Below, in pieces: positions 24,001-37,300 of a stretch of 64,000 nucleotides of DNA. The stretch's first letter is position 1; every line of letters starts with the position of its first letter. The notes under the pieces were generated by a model that saw nothing but the letters and a program-made list of their open reading frames with translations, made no database searches and was not told where the DNA came from. A program made the translations under genes and the position numbers. The DNA is from Chamaelirium japonicum (Eukaryota; Streptophyta; Magnoliopsida; Liliales; Melanthiaceae), in contig OX393553.1 in assembly GCA_947650365.1 (NCBI GenBank), forward strand, positions 62,743,055 through 62,807,054, read 5' to 3'.

Positions 24001-24912
24001 TAAAATAAATAGCAATTTATCTACCCCTCACAAGCGTTTGAGGTATGGTTTGTTACTCAAAAGGTAGTATTTGTTCTTCACTAAAACACCTAACAAAATA
24101 CAAATAAATTCCATACCTAACAATTGAAGCCAATAATAACAAACAGCTGTTGCTCGAAATTTGAGAAAATTTCAGAACCTCACTAATCAGAACAGAAAAG
24201 GTCTACACCTGAAATCGAAATTAAATTCTGGGTCCACAAAACAAACCAACTTCATAGGCATATAAACATGTTTTTAAGGTAACATTAGATAGTATTTCTA
24301 CCTCCACTGACTTGACAAATGGCAGTGGAGCTCGTGGTCCATGTATACTCGCAATCCTGAGGATCCATTTCACGTAAATTTTCTCTGCAATGACAGTGAA
24401 TAGACTGCATGGTGAGATCAGATAAGTGCTTTTTTCCTGGCTGCTAATTTAAATTAAATTGCAACAAAGAGCAATATAAATTGTTTGAGAAAAAGGATTA
24501 CTATCACAACTTTTTATTGACCTCAAGTGTGTCAAATTAAGCATCAAAAGCTGATCTAAAGTTCTATTTGCAAAGAAGAAAATCTGTAAGATGGCTACTA
24601 TGTAACAATTTTCAACTAACTTTCAGGATTAATAAGTTAATACAAAGCTTGTTCAACTTTCAAGAGACTTTGAGGCTATCATAGACGCTCTGAAATGAAT
24701 CCAAACAGCTCACTTGGTTGAAGTGATAACCAACCAAAAATATATCACCAAATGAGAAAAAAATACAAAGCTTCATGAACTAATCTTGAGGAACAGATAC
24801 AAGGTAGATTGTGTTAAGTTGTACTTACAGTATAACTACTAGTACATAGTACATACATCCCCACACATAGTAGTGAAGTGATATCCAATGAAAAATACAT
24901 CACCAACTTAGA

Positions 24913-24951
<39 letters not shown>

Positions 24952-25233
24952 AAGAGGGTTGTTACGGTGTGGCGTGCGGTGTCGCACCGCAGCCCTCCGA
25001 TGCACTGAAATGAATCCAAACAGCTCACTTGGTTGAAGTGATAACCAACCAAAAATATATCACCAAATGAGAAAAAAATACAAAGCTTCATGAACTAATC
25101 TTGAGGAACAGATACAAGGTAGATTGTGTTAAGAGGAAGTTGTACTTCTAGTACAACTACTAGTACATAGTACATACATCCCCACACATAGTAGTGAAGT
25201 GATATCCAATGAAAAATACATCACCAACTTAGA

Positions 25234-25265
<32 letters not shown>

Positions 25266-25349
25266 GGTTGTTATGGTGTGGCGTGCGGTGTCGCACCGCA
25301 GCCCTCCGATGCACGGTATGCACCCGCAGCATGCGACACCGCACACCGC

Positions 25350-25383
<34 letters not shown>

Positions 25384-26687
25384 GTACAAAGTTCGGTTCT
25401 CCTAAGGGACGTACCTCATCCTTAACTTGAGGGACAAAAAATATTTGAGGGATCTAGAGTTTTTATACTTTGCGTTTTTTTGATGAGATGATCGCCTTGC
25501 CATAGATAGGACCCCCACAAAAAATCAACAAATTATAAAACCTCTAGGTCCCTCAAATGTGCTCTTAAATTTAACGATTAAAATGGACAGTCAATAATGA
25601 AGAGCACATTTGAGAGACCTAGAGGTTTTATAATTTTACTGAATTTTGGTGGGGGTACTATCTATGGCAAGGATGATCATCCTCACCAAAAATCAATAAA
25701 TTATAACCTCTAGGTTCTTCAATTTTTTTTGTCCTCGAGTTAAAGATGAGGCACATCCCTTAGGAGAACTAAATTGTGTGTGTGTGTGTGTAGGATACAG
25801 GATATAGGCTGACAGCCTATTTCAAAATTAGACTGTCAAATATTAGCCATTCGATTTAAAACTGGCATCCGTTCGATAACGCCCAAATGAAACCCCTACG
25901 GTGAATCGCACTCACCCGCCCCGTTCCCTGTGATCTGTGATCGCACCCTTCTCCCCGACCTCCAGCCCCACCGATAAATCACACTGGCCCTTCCCCTCCT
26001 TCAGGCCACCCCACCGGCCATCGGTGATCGAATCGCACTCGCCCCCTCCGACAGGCAACCCCATTGTGCCCCCTCCGGCAGGCAACCCCGACAGCGGGGT
26101 CACCTGCCGGCTGCCGGAGGGGGCGAGTGTGATTCGATCACCGGTGGGGTAGCCTAACGGAGGGAAAGGGGTGGTCTGACGAAGGGGGCTGGAGTCAGAG
26201 GGGATGGGTGTCGTTAGGGTGCTCGACGGAGGGGATTGGGGTTGCCGGAGGAGGTCGGGCCTGTCGGAAGGGGGCGAGGTTGCCGGAGGGGGACGTGGCC
26301 TGACGAAGGGGAAGACAGACCAGCGCCGTCAGGGATGAGCGAGGGACCAACGCCTTCGGGGGTGAGCAAGACCCACCATCGAGGAGGCTGCGACGGCGCC
26401 AGAGGAGAGGAGGGACTGCGATCGGCCAGTCACAGGTCGGGGGGGGTGCGTTCGCGCTGGAGGGGAAGGAGGCTGCGACGACGCCGGAGGAGCGGGAGGA
26501 CTGCAATCGGCCGAAGGGAAAGGGGCTGCGATCCGCCCCCAAACGAGAGAGAGAGAGAGATAGAGAGAGAGGGTGGTATACAACTGTCCCCTTTTTTGTT
26601 TGTTTTTTTATAAATATTGAATGGCTTAAAAGAAGACATGTGGCTGGCAGCTCAAATTGCAATGGGCTGCCAGCCCATACCCCGTTT

Positions 26688-26775
<88 letters not shown>

Positions 26776-29700
26776 GGCCCGAGAAGCTGAACTCGAATGG
26801 AGAAGCTGTCACGTGTCCTGAGAAAATGTTCAACCCTCTTTTACTTTTTGCTTTATGTCTTTTCAGTAGACACATGGCGCAATATAAACCATGTTTCGCC
26901 ATTCATTTGTGAACTCAAGTTCACCAAACCCTTTCCCTATATATATCTCCCTGTTATAAAAGGCGATATCATCTCTTCTACCGAAATCCTACACCCATTG
27001 GAAAACCGATTTTCCATGGGTTTCTGATATATTAAAGGGATTGTTTAAGCACCCCTTTGCACATACACCTCTAAAATATTGATATTAAACATAACCCAAA
27101 TTCTCCCGTCATTTCCCTCCGATTTCCCTCATATAAAGGGGTTTCATGTTGGTTTCCCTTATATCAAAGGGATTGTTTACGCTTAAGAAGCACGGACACG
27201 GACACGGGACACAGACACGACACGACACTGACACGCCGACACGATATTTTTCAAAAAACCAAGACATGGACACGTTAGGGGACACGCTGAATTTATATAT
27301 ATATAAAATTCAAGTCTTATATTATGATTTATAATCAAACATAATGCTAATAGTTAACTAAAAATGTCTCCAACAAACATCATAAATGATTCAAGTGTCT
27401 AGTTTCAAACTTTCAACACACAAAAAAACAAATAGAACACGCATAAAATCATCATCCATCAAGGCCAACATCAAGTGTTACCACATCATCACCATCGACG
27501 TGTTGACCACGGCCTCCATATCCGGCTCATTGATGGAAAGATTCGCAATCTCAAGAACCCCAACATCTTCAAATGAGAAAAAAGCCTCTCCGGTAATATC
27601 CGACACGCTCCAACACGCATCCAACACGCTCCGATACGTGTCGGACAATCTTTCTTCATAGAAGACACGTTTTTTGGTGTGTTCAACACGTGTCAGAGAG
27701 TGTCGGACGAATGTCGATGTCCGACACGTGTCGGACACGGACACGTTGAGGTCCCGAGAGTGTCGGTACTTCAACTTTAAGCACCCCTTTGCACATACAC
27801 CCCTAACAAATGTTGATCTTAGACATAACCAGATTTCTCCCATTGGTTTCCTCCGGTTTCCCTTGGGAAACCGGATTCCTGTTGGTTTCCCTTATATCAA
27901 AGCCTAAACCCATGGGGAAACCGATTTCTTGTGGGTTTCCCTTATAATATCCTAATGAGAACTTATTCACCTCCACAATTTTCAAATTAGTTTTTTTGTT
28001 GTAAGTAATTTTGTTTAAAAATAGGTAACTCAACATATCCAAATACATCCACATACTACAAATTACAGTTCTACAATCAAAAACAGGAATACCATCAAAG
28101 TGCCTATACCATTAATGTTTCGTACTACTGGGAAAATAGTTACAAATCAAAGGAAAGTCCATAGAATAGTACATCAATTGTTTTCACTTTTCCTTTATAA
28201 TTACCCACTTCCTTGAGATGTCTGCAGCGTCTACGATAAGCAAGATGCAATGGCATGCCAATGTAAGAGACTGAGAAAAAAGCAACAATCATAAAATCAA
28301 ATAAGAGAAGTTCACCTTACTTTTTGTTGAATGAGAGAGACTGAGCTGGACAAAATCAATGCGGATAAAAGGAGGAATTCGGAGATTAAGGACATGCATA
28401 ACACCAGCAATGACCTGATCTGGTTCCATTTACTGATTAGTATAGTGACAGTTGGCAAACAAAATCGATATGTAAATGTAAAAACAAATTGTATTGAACC
28501 ACAAGTACCATTTAGAATGCCAAAGGTAAAATGTAGAATTAAAGTTTATTTGAATAAATTTCATATTTTCAGGCAAGAATAACCCTTCAAATTAAAATAC
28601 CTTTCCATCATCCTGAAATAGTTGGTTCAAGCAAATGTTACCCATGCATGACTACAGAGTTTCCATTAATTTACATACATTTCTCTATCAAATTATCCTA
28701 GTCATGAGTCTCATGACTCATGACTGGCTTTGCCAGAATCTTGTTCTAACAATTCTGTATACCTAAACGAGCATTTAGTAAATACTGAAACCATTTGTTG
28801 CAAGCAAAACCCCCTTTTTCGATGCAAACTTGCAAAAAGTACTGGTACTAAGAATTAACAACTGGTATGTTTGCCATCGACTTCAATTCTAAGAGCTAAG
28901 ATAAAGTGACTGAAAACCAGAAGTCTGTGGCCTAAGTTCTAACTGAGTGCTATTAACTATTACTTAACCACTACAGGTCAACTTCCTGAACAACCAGTTA
29001 TCGTAGGTCAATATGCAAGCATGAATTAGCTTGTTAAAGAGTTCCTGCACTGCTGCTAACGCATATGAAATAAGTCAGCTAAATGAATCAGTTTTCAGCA
29101 GGCTCATCTACAAGAGGCTGTAATTGTATTCTATATTATAAGAAGATATTAAGCATGCAATAACTTCTTGAGCATTCCAAACTTTCCAGTACTGTTTTTA
29201 ACTAAACCAATCTAGCAGAAAATATTACTTAATGTGCATTCTATTATCAGATTAATCCAAAGGAAAAAAATCACAATGACTATAAACATGGCCATAAAAC
29301 ATCAAGTTGGGTTCTGCTTTATGAATCATTCATTGCGTGCCATTTCTGTTAAAGGGCTACCTTTACTCGCCCTGGAAGCTTTTCCATAGGAAGCTTTTCC
29401 ATATCATTTATAATAATGTACATCAATATTAATGTGTGTATTTCCCACCTCTTTCTTGGTCCTTCTAGTATATTAGCCCTTCTGTTTAATCTGAAACCCT
29501 CTCCTTACAGGGCCCGTCTCTACTCTATGTTGTACATGCTCATACCATCTTAATCTTTTCTACATCATTTTGTCATCACCTGGTGCACACCAACACTGCC
29601 CCTAATCTATTTATTTACTGCTCTTCCCCTACTACTCTTGTTAGAAATCCATCTCAACATCCTCATCTCTGTCATGCTCATATTACGTGCCATGCTCATA

Positions 29701-32700
29701 TTACGTGCTTGAGCTCTCTTTATGACACAATATCTTGAACCATACAATATCATAGGTCCTATCCCATTGTTGTAAAGTTTACCCAAGTTTAAAGGCATGA
29801 ATCGATGCAGAGCAGCCCCGAAGGCCCTCTCGATTTCATTCTACCAACTCTAATTCTATAGAATAGATCCTCATATTTCTTTTTTTTTCAGTATAACACG
29901 ATCGTAGATACTGAAAGCAATCACATTATTGTATGTCATGGGCATCAATTTTGAATGGGTCATCAATAACATCATTATTTTCATTAAATTTGTATATCAG
30001 ATATTATATTTTAGTTTTACTATTTTTTAGACCACTCGTTCATTAAAGCTTACCACCATAATTCCAATTTAGTGTTTAATCATATCATTGGCATATCGAC
30101 TAACACTATACTACATGTAAATAACATGCACCATGGTAAACTTAATTTTGGAAATTCAAGTGAATCAAAAATTTGGAAATTCTTGTGAATCGGAAAATCA
30201 TTGATACGTGGATATGAAGCAAGACGGATTTAACCTAAACCTCTAACAGAGCATATTGTCCTACAACCCCAAATGTAAGTAAAACCACATATACCTTGGG
30301 TTGGTGTGTGCAATGGTCTTTGAGTCTTCGACTTCCACTAACGCTTGTCAAGCTTGATGTGATCATGTATGCTATCACTCTGATACTAACCACGACACTA
30401 GGACATAACTCTAACCGGGAATGTTTTGAGCACACAGATTATGACAACAATGGTGCTTACGAATTTTGCGCTAACAATATGTAGGTACCATAATATGTTT
30501 TCGAAATTTTGGTATTTTTCTTGTTTTCAAAACATATCAGCTAACCAAATTAATCTAGTTCCTCCTATGATTTTCTAAACTTCAATTGATATCTCATCGA
30601 GGCCAATCGGTTTATCCTTTTGCATCATTATCTAACACCCACCACTTCAATTATTTTGATTGAGTGGTGGTAAATATGCCAACCCCTTAGTAATGTTTTT
30701 CTGGATACACTCAGTGTTCTTATTGAGCGTTTTTGAAAGTAGCCTTCCTATCACTCTTTAGTCTCATCAACCTTTACTAGAATGGTACTACTACCCTCAC
30801 TCTTAGGTGCACCTAAGAGTATAGATTATCATACATTCTTTAATCACGGTTATCTTTTGCACCTCACTATTCCACCATTAGGTCTCTTTATACCCATGTC
30901 ACTTACATCTAGATTCTCCAAGACCTCTAATGGTGATCCAATTCCGCTCTTTTGTTCACCTAACTTTAAAGGATTTGACATTATTCCTCTTTTAGTTCTA
31001 CCATCTAATTCTTGAGGCTATTGTACTTTCTTTCTTCTTGCTCTTCACATACATATCCACAAGTACTAGCCTATGTTCGTCAAATTTCTCCCGGTATAAC
31101 CTAACAATCTTTGCATATCGATCTCTCCTTTCTTCTAAAGAGAAAATAATCAATGACATATATTTGATTCATTCTTCAAGGTAAATTAATGCCAATCTTT
31201 ATTTTTAAAAATAAGTTTGAACTATCGATTGATAATTGGCATTATGAACTCAAGTATCGAATCTCCAATTGTATCCTTCTTCGAAGTCCAAATCCGTTTC
31301 TCCATGTACTCTCTCATACCCCCTACTATCCAAAATATTTGTATCAATCACCACCTATAGAAATCCTTTCTCCTTATGGAATTTATTGCACTAATTGATT
31401 CAGCTCTTCTAAAAATTGTTTCTTTACTTTTCATTCAATCCTACTCGTGATACAGACATACGATTACATTCCTAATATACTTAAAACAATATTATAGCCA
31501 GCAATCAACTTTCCTTTTAACATCAACAATGTTATCCTTCGTATTTACATCCACTGATATTCCAATTCCATTTTTAGTATTGTGCTTCCCTACATATATA
31601 AGCTTGCAATCATCACCAATTTCTTTGATTTTTCTCCTTTCTATTTGTTTCTTGTAAGCATGCACCATTGACACTTCTCATCATTTTATACACCCACCTG
31701 TAATCCTAAAGTTCCATTCTGTGGGAATATGTTCACTGCTCGACCTTGTTCCATTTGGTGAGTCAATTGTTGTCTTATTGCCACTCCAATTGATCGCCAT
31801 TGCAACATGTCACTACTAAGTGAACCTAGACCTATTCAACTTTGCATATTTCTTATCACAATCGGATCTTGTTGTGTTTCATTGTTTACGGGTAGTTGTA
31901 GCCAACTCTTGCACAGTTCTCACCACAATCAAGTTTGGTTGTGTCACATCGCTTACTAGGGACACATTTGCACGCCCATTTCTCACTAAAAACAGGTTAC
32001 GATTATTATTCCACAAGTATTCAATTAATGGACGTATATATTGCACATACAATCATATAGAGAAGAACCTATCTAGCTAGTTGTAGTTTAAAATGAGGAA
32101 AAGGGATACCTTATCTACCAGCCCATGGATCACAAGACTAGCAATTTTATCCTTTGGAGTTGGCTGCAGAAACATGAAAATATTAGGATGCGGTCAAACT
32201 GACAATGAAAGTATGGAATGAATAATGAGCAATACTTCAGTAAATCAATACAAAATATAATTTCCTGCCAAAAAATTTTCCTTGCTGATGGGGTAGGTCG
32301 GATTTTCTGAGAAAAATCCATATAATCGACGAAAGAACAATTGAAGCAAATCATGGTAGTATAGTTCCTATAAACAAGTTTTATGTTCCTACTCACAAAA
32401 AAATATTATATTTAATTATATATATATATATATATATATAAAATAAATTACATATGTATCCCTACCGTGCCGCGTATCCTACTCTTCTACATAATGAGAA
32501 AGACATTATCACATTTACCCATATAAGTAAATTTAACTGTCATCCTACATGGCAAAATTGGTCAACTCTATATGCCCATATTATTAATGTAAAGTAAAAG
32601 ATGGAGTACTATCTTTGGGCATAGGCATCTATGAAAAACAAAATCAAAGAATACAAAGCATCCTTGTGTGTATTGGTTACACGAACGTGACAAACACAAC

Positions 32701-34304
32701 CACGTTGGACTTGCTACATTGTATGTGCAGGCATACAGCATTTTCACATATACCACTTACACAAAAATTCATCATATACGCAGATACGATAAGAAAGTAG
32801 TTGCCGAAACAAGTTGTGCCAAGAACCAAAGAGAATCAAGCCCTCTAAAAGGTACTATACAGTCCTTCAAACTATCAGCAGACCATCAGCATATCATAAC
32901 ATTCTGATTTATATGTAACCATTATATAAGAACATTGCACAGATAGAGCTGTAAAATCATTTGACATACGGAATTAACTAGTTTGCAATGGAAGAGTATA
33001 GTCCGATACTATTCCAGTAAATAACTATCGATATACTGGCAAGGAAAGAGTAAAGACCACCTGAAGATTTACTATAACAATCTGCCCCCCGCCACGAATC
33101 GCCTTTAGTGGCAAGTTGCACGCAGGCGTGATCTGCAAACTGCACATAGCAGACTAGCAGAGTGAGTTGGAAGACAATCTTTGCTTAAGAATATTGACAC
33201 AGCATTTATCAGAACATCATGGGCCATACATGATTCCAAAATTCATATGCATAAAAAAGACAATACAAATATCTTTTTAAATTTACGTGAATTCCTATTT
33301 CTAAGAGAAACATTCAGATCAAATTAAGTAATCATGAAGCAGAAAAGTATAACTTATATTCTTATGTAGAACTAGAACTTTCTTTCTCCCTAAGTAAAAA
33401 GCCATCACAAACCCCCATTCAACTATAAAAGGCCAGAGGCGAATCCGTTCACGGTCCTACAGACCAACACCATTCGAAGGTAGATGGCCTGCCCCATCTA
33501 GAATAGGAATCTTTGATTATGCTTACACACATTCACTCACTTACACTGTCCCCCCTCAGCTCACCCTAGCCCCGGGTACGTCGTCTCCAAGACTTCACAC
33601 AAAATCTTCACTGACAACATAGGCATGCTTGAGTCAGGGTGGGGGTCAGGCAGAACCGTTGTTGCCTGATGGGAACTTCCCCCATATTGTTATCAATGTC
33701 TTCATGTCGCACGACCTCTGTCTTATTCGATGATATATCCAAAGAAAAGGCATTTTACTGTATCTATCTTGTCTTATATCAAATATTGGTTTACTAGATC
33801 CACATCATTTATTAATCAACTAGTGTTTTACTTATATTTCGATCTAAAATTGAGAAAATAGGGGAATCAATGAAAAAAGTAATGGTTTTATTTTAAATTA
33901 TTATAATTATGATGTGAAACAACGGAGGTATGGCCAAAGATGAATTACAAAAGGAATGCAACAATCATAGTAACATCAATGATAAAATAAAGGCCTATAA
34001 CAGGTCAATTCCGGATCCCATCTACATCTGATTTTTGTATGTCCCCAGCTTCCAAAACTTAAAAAAAAAAATGCTTCTTATCTTTCCTTGTCCATTATCT
34101 GAAAAGTTGTATGTTCACCACCAAAAAGACTTATCCCTCAATTCTAACAATATGAATATCTTCATTATCTCTGTTAGAGTGTGTATATACTTAGCTTTGT
34201 ATAGGTTAGATTTATTCTTTCTTGGGGTATGTTCACCTTGGGTGACCTCATCTCATGTACAGCATATATAGGCTCATTGTCCCACTGAGTTTGATCAATC
34301 CTTA

Positions 34305-34373
<69 letters not shown>

Positions 34374-37300
34374 ACCATGGTATCAAAGCCCTAGCTCTTT
34401 GTGAGCTTTCTTCGATCCAAATCATCGGTGCATCCCTTCGCCACCAGATGTTCGATCACCAATCCGGTAAGCAACATTTCCAAAATCAAAATGTGCTTTC
34501 CATTAGTTCTGTCATCGGTGCAAATCTGCGAAGTTATGCTTGTCAGTAATGTTTCTGGTCTCCAGATCTGCTCTGCAGATCCATTTTTAGTCAACCAATT
34601 GGGAGATCTGCTATTTTAGGTAACGCCGCTGACCGAAGAGACAACGTCCAGATTTATTATATGTTGTTGATTAGAAGATCTTCTCTTTTACGACATCACC
34701 GGCTGAGGAGATGACGCCATCGATTGCTGGGGTAGAGTTGCTTGAAGCCGACATCAGATCTGCTCGACAAAGTCATCGAGGGAAATGATGTCATTGCTCC
34801 GTCATCAACTGACGTCAGAGACGTCATATTTACTTTGCAAACTATTTTATCTGGCGGTGCTCACCCCCTCCCCATGTTTAGGGATATGCACGAGGGAGAC
34901 GATTCAATTAGAGTTGGCTCCTTTTAGCAATTTGGAGCTTTCGGATCTTGGATCCTTATCCTCTTTCACTTAGAGCCCAACTCATTTAAGTGTCGGTTCA
35001 GGCAGGCAATTCAGGCATCACAAAGGTCAGTCAGTTCAAGCTCCAGTTCAGCTGTTTGAGTTTCGGTGCAGTTGTTGTTCAAAGCATCGGTTCACTGATT
35101 GTTGTCTCAGCCGGTTTCAAGCTGGTACTTGCCTTCTCACCCTTTTGTTCAAGCTGCTGTTCAAGCACCGGCTCAAGCCTCACATAAGTCAGCTGATTCT
35201 TTCAGTTGTTGTTTCATATTGTTAAAAGGTCAATTAGTTCTTACAGTTGGTTAGCATTGGCTAAAGATGCTTGAATTCACTACTTCCTCAACCTGGTTTA
35301 CTGCCTTCTAACCCTTCTTGAAGCCATCACTTGTTCTTGGATCCCTTCATCTCTTAGTGGTGAGTGTGTTTTGAAAACTTTCACACATCACTGGCGACCA
35401 CGATAGAAGCTCCGATAAAGCTTCCTCTTATGGATGTCCAACTCACTGGATCGTTCAACTTTTGACTTTGGACATCCACGCTTCAGATGAACCTTGCAGG
35501 CTTGCAGCACATGATTTGTGGGGTACATCGATGACACGACATCATCCCCGCTACTTTCCATGATCTCCACTAGCTCAGCGGCTTCCGACTCCTCGTCTAC
35601 CGGCACTTCTTCTGTAGTAGCGTGGTATCGTGCATATAAGCATACCTGCGCATATATTGGTGGTTCCATCTCTCACGATCTCCGCATGAAGACTCTTCGG
35701 TTCGAGACATCCTGGGAGATGTGGGTGTATCTGTCACAGATGTTCTTTCAGGTCAATGGAGCTTGCGAGTATCAGTTCCTTCGTGTGTCCGAGACCTTGA
35801 CTCGAGGTGAATGCAGTATTCGGGAGTTATTCGCCTCGATGTGACTCTACCGTATGGCGTGAGCTTGCTTACTATGGAGTCAGTTACCATTCTTAGTATG
35901 TTGTTGCTCGCCAACGCTACAGGAAGCGTCAGCACCTGTACCAGTTTTTTATGCGCCTTTGGTCTGAGTTCAAGCTGATCCGTGGACAACTACTCCATCG
36001 AGACCCGATTCCAAGCCTAGATGCTTCTCTCTTTGATTTACTTGCAGAGGAGATACACTTAGACACTTTAGCACCACCGCACCCTATCTCCGACTCTGTT
36101 CTTTCTACCACCTCTCGCCCCGTCAGCCAGACTCCTATTAGAGGCAAAAGAGGGCTGTCGGGGACTGGTGTTCTACCGGAGCAAGCGCTCAATTGGAGGT
36201 TCCACTACCCACCTCTCTTACTCCTATTGCAAGAAACATGGCGAAATACGGGATACTTGCAACAATCTCACTGGGAGACTTGGTCGACTACAGCGACCTA
36301 ATGCAGCCACTATTTCGTCAGTCGCTGCTTCTTCTACTCCCAATCACAAGCTATTAAAGGTAGTTGCCCTGCTGCAGTAGCTTTAGCAGACACACCGGAC
36401 TCCATCGAGTGACACTTCAGCAATGTCTGCCTCCACCGGTACTGCTTTTGTCGCATGGATCATGGACTCGGAACACATTCACAACTTTACTTTAGACGCT
36501 TTCCCTCTTACTAATCGAGGTAGTGTTCCTCCTAAGTTCCAGATTTGCACTGTCGATGTCCCCCACCCCTCCTACTTTATTGTCAAGGGTCCATCACCAC
36601 CTCTTCCGACCCCAGTGGTCGTCTAGCACAGTCTACCGTGCTCATTGCACCTAATTTGTCGATGAATCTTTAGTCGACTTGTTGATTTAGGCTTTACCAT
36701 CATCTTCTCATCCTCTTCTTGTTTGGTGCAGGACCCTTGTTGATGTAGGTGAGGGTAGACCCACACTGGATTTTCGGAGATATTTGGGGAAATCTGAAAA
36801 ACGGGACAGCTAGGGATATTTTCGTCTTTTCAAGATGATCCAGTAGTCTGATCTTGACAAAAAATTATGAGGATGAGGGACTTGATATGAGGAAAGACTT
36901 ATTCGAATTTGGGGCTCGATCGGTTCATTGGATCTAAAGCTATGACCTAATCTATATACAGATTTTATAAATAAAATAGCAAACAGATTGTGCAAAAAAG
37001 AGGCTAAAATATCAGGCAAAGAGCCACTAAGATCCGATTAAACTTAGTAATCATTATGACAATTTAACGGGCTTCAAATAGATGATAAAGATGAATATGG
37101 GCAGCGAAAAATATGCGAAATCAACGGAAGATGATGGAGAATAATGCGAATGCGGTGTGGAAGAAAAAGAAAAAAAAAAGAAGATAAATCAAACCACCGT
37201 GGATTTGAAAGGAATCTCCCAGGGGATCCTTCGCAGAGAAAGGTTGTCGATGGACTCGTCAAATTCTTAGGTCCGCTAGCCTTACCACTCCCAGAGGTAG

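Larger units (their letters stand above)
16839..24301 (-). other. SRT1 intron 10, 7463 nt, repeat-rich
   Basis: Holds ~250-bp tandem repeats (17995-19050), a TIR-like start near 19330, a GA-rich run, an hAT-like element (20436-22347), a Helitron-like 3' end (23115-23142) and a copia fragment (about 23590-23840). 16839-17990 shows nothing recognisable. Confidence 0.7.
24385..28320 (-). other. SRT1 intron 9, 3936 nt
   Basis: Contains the 315-bp duplication (24691-25314), a hairpin MITE, a foldback element, a GC-rich TIR element, (TA)n tracts and the repeats of 27020-27950, described separately. Confidence 0.8.
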
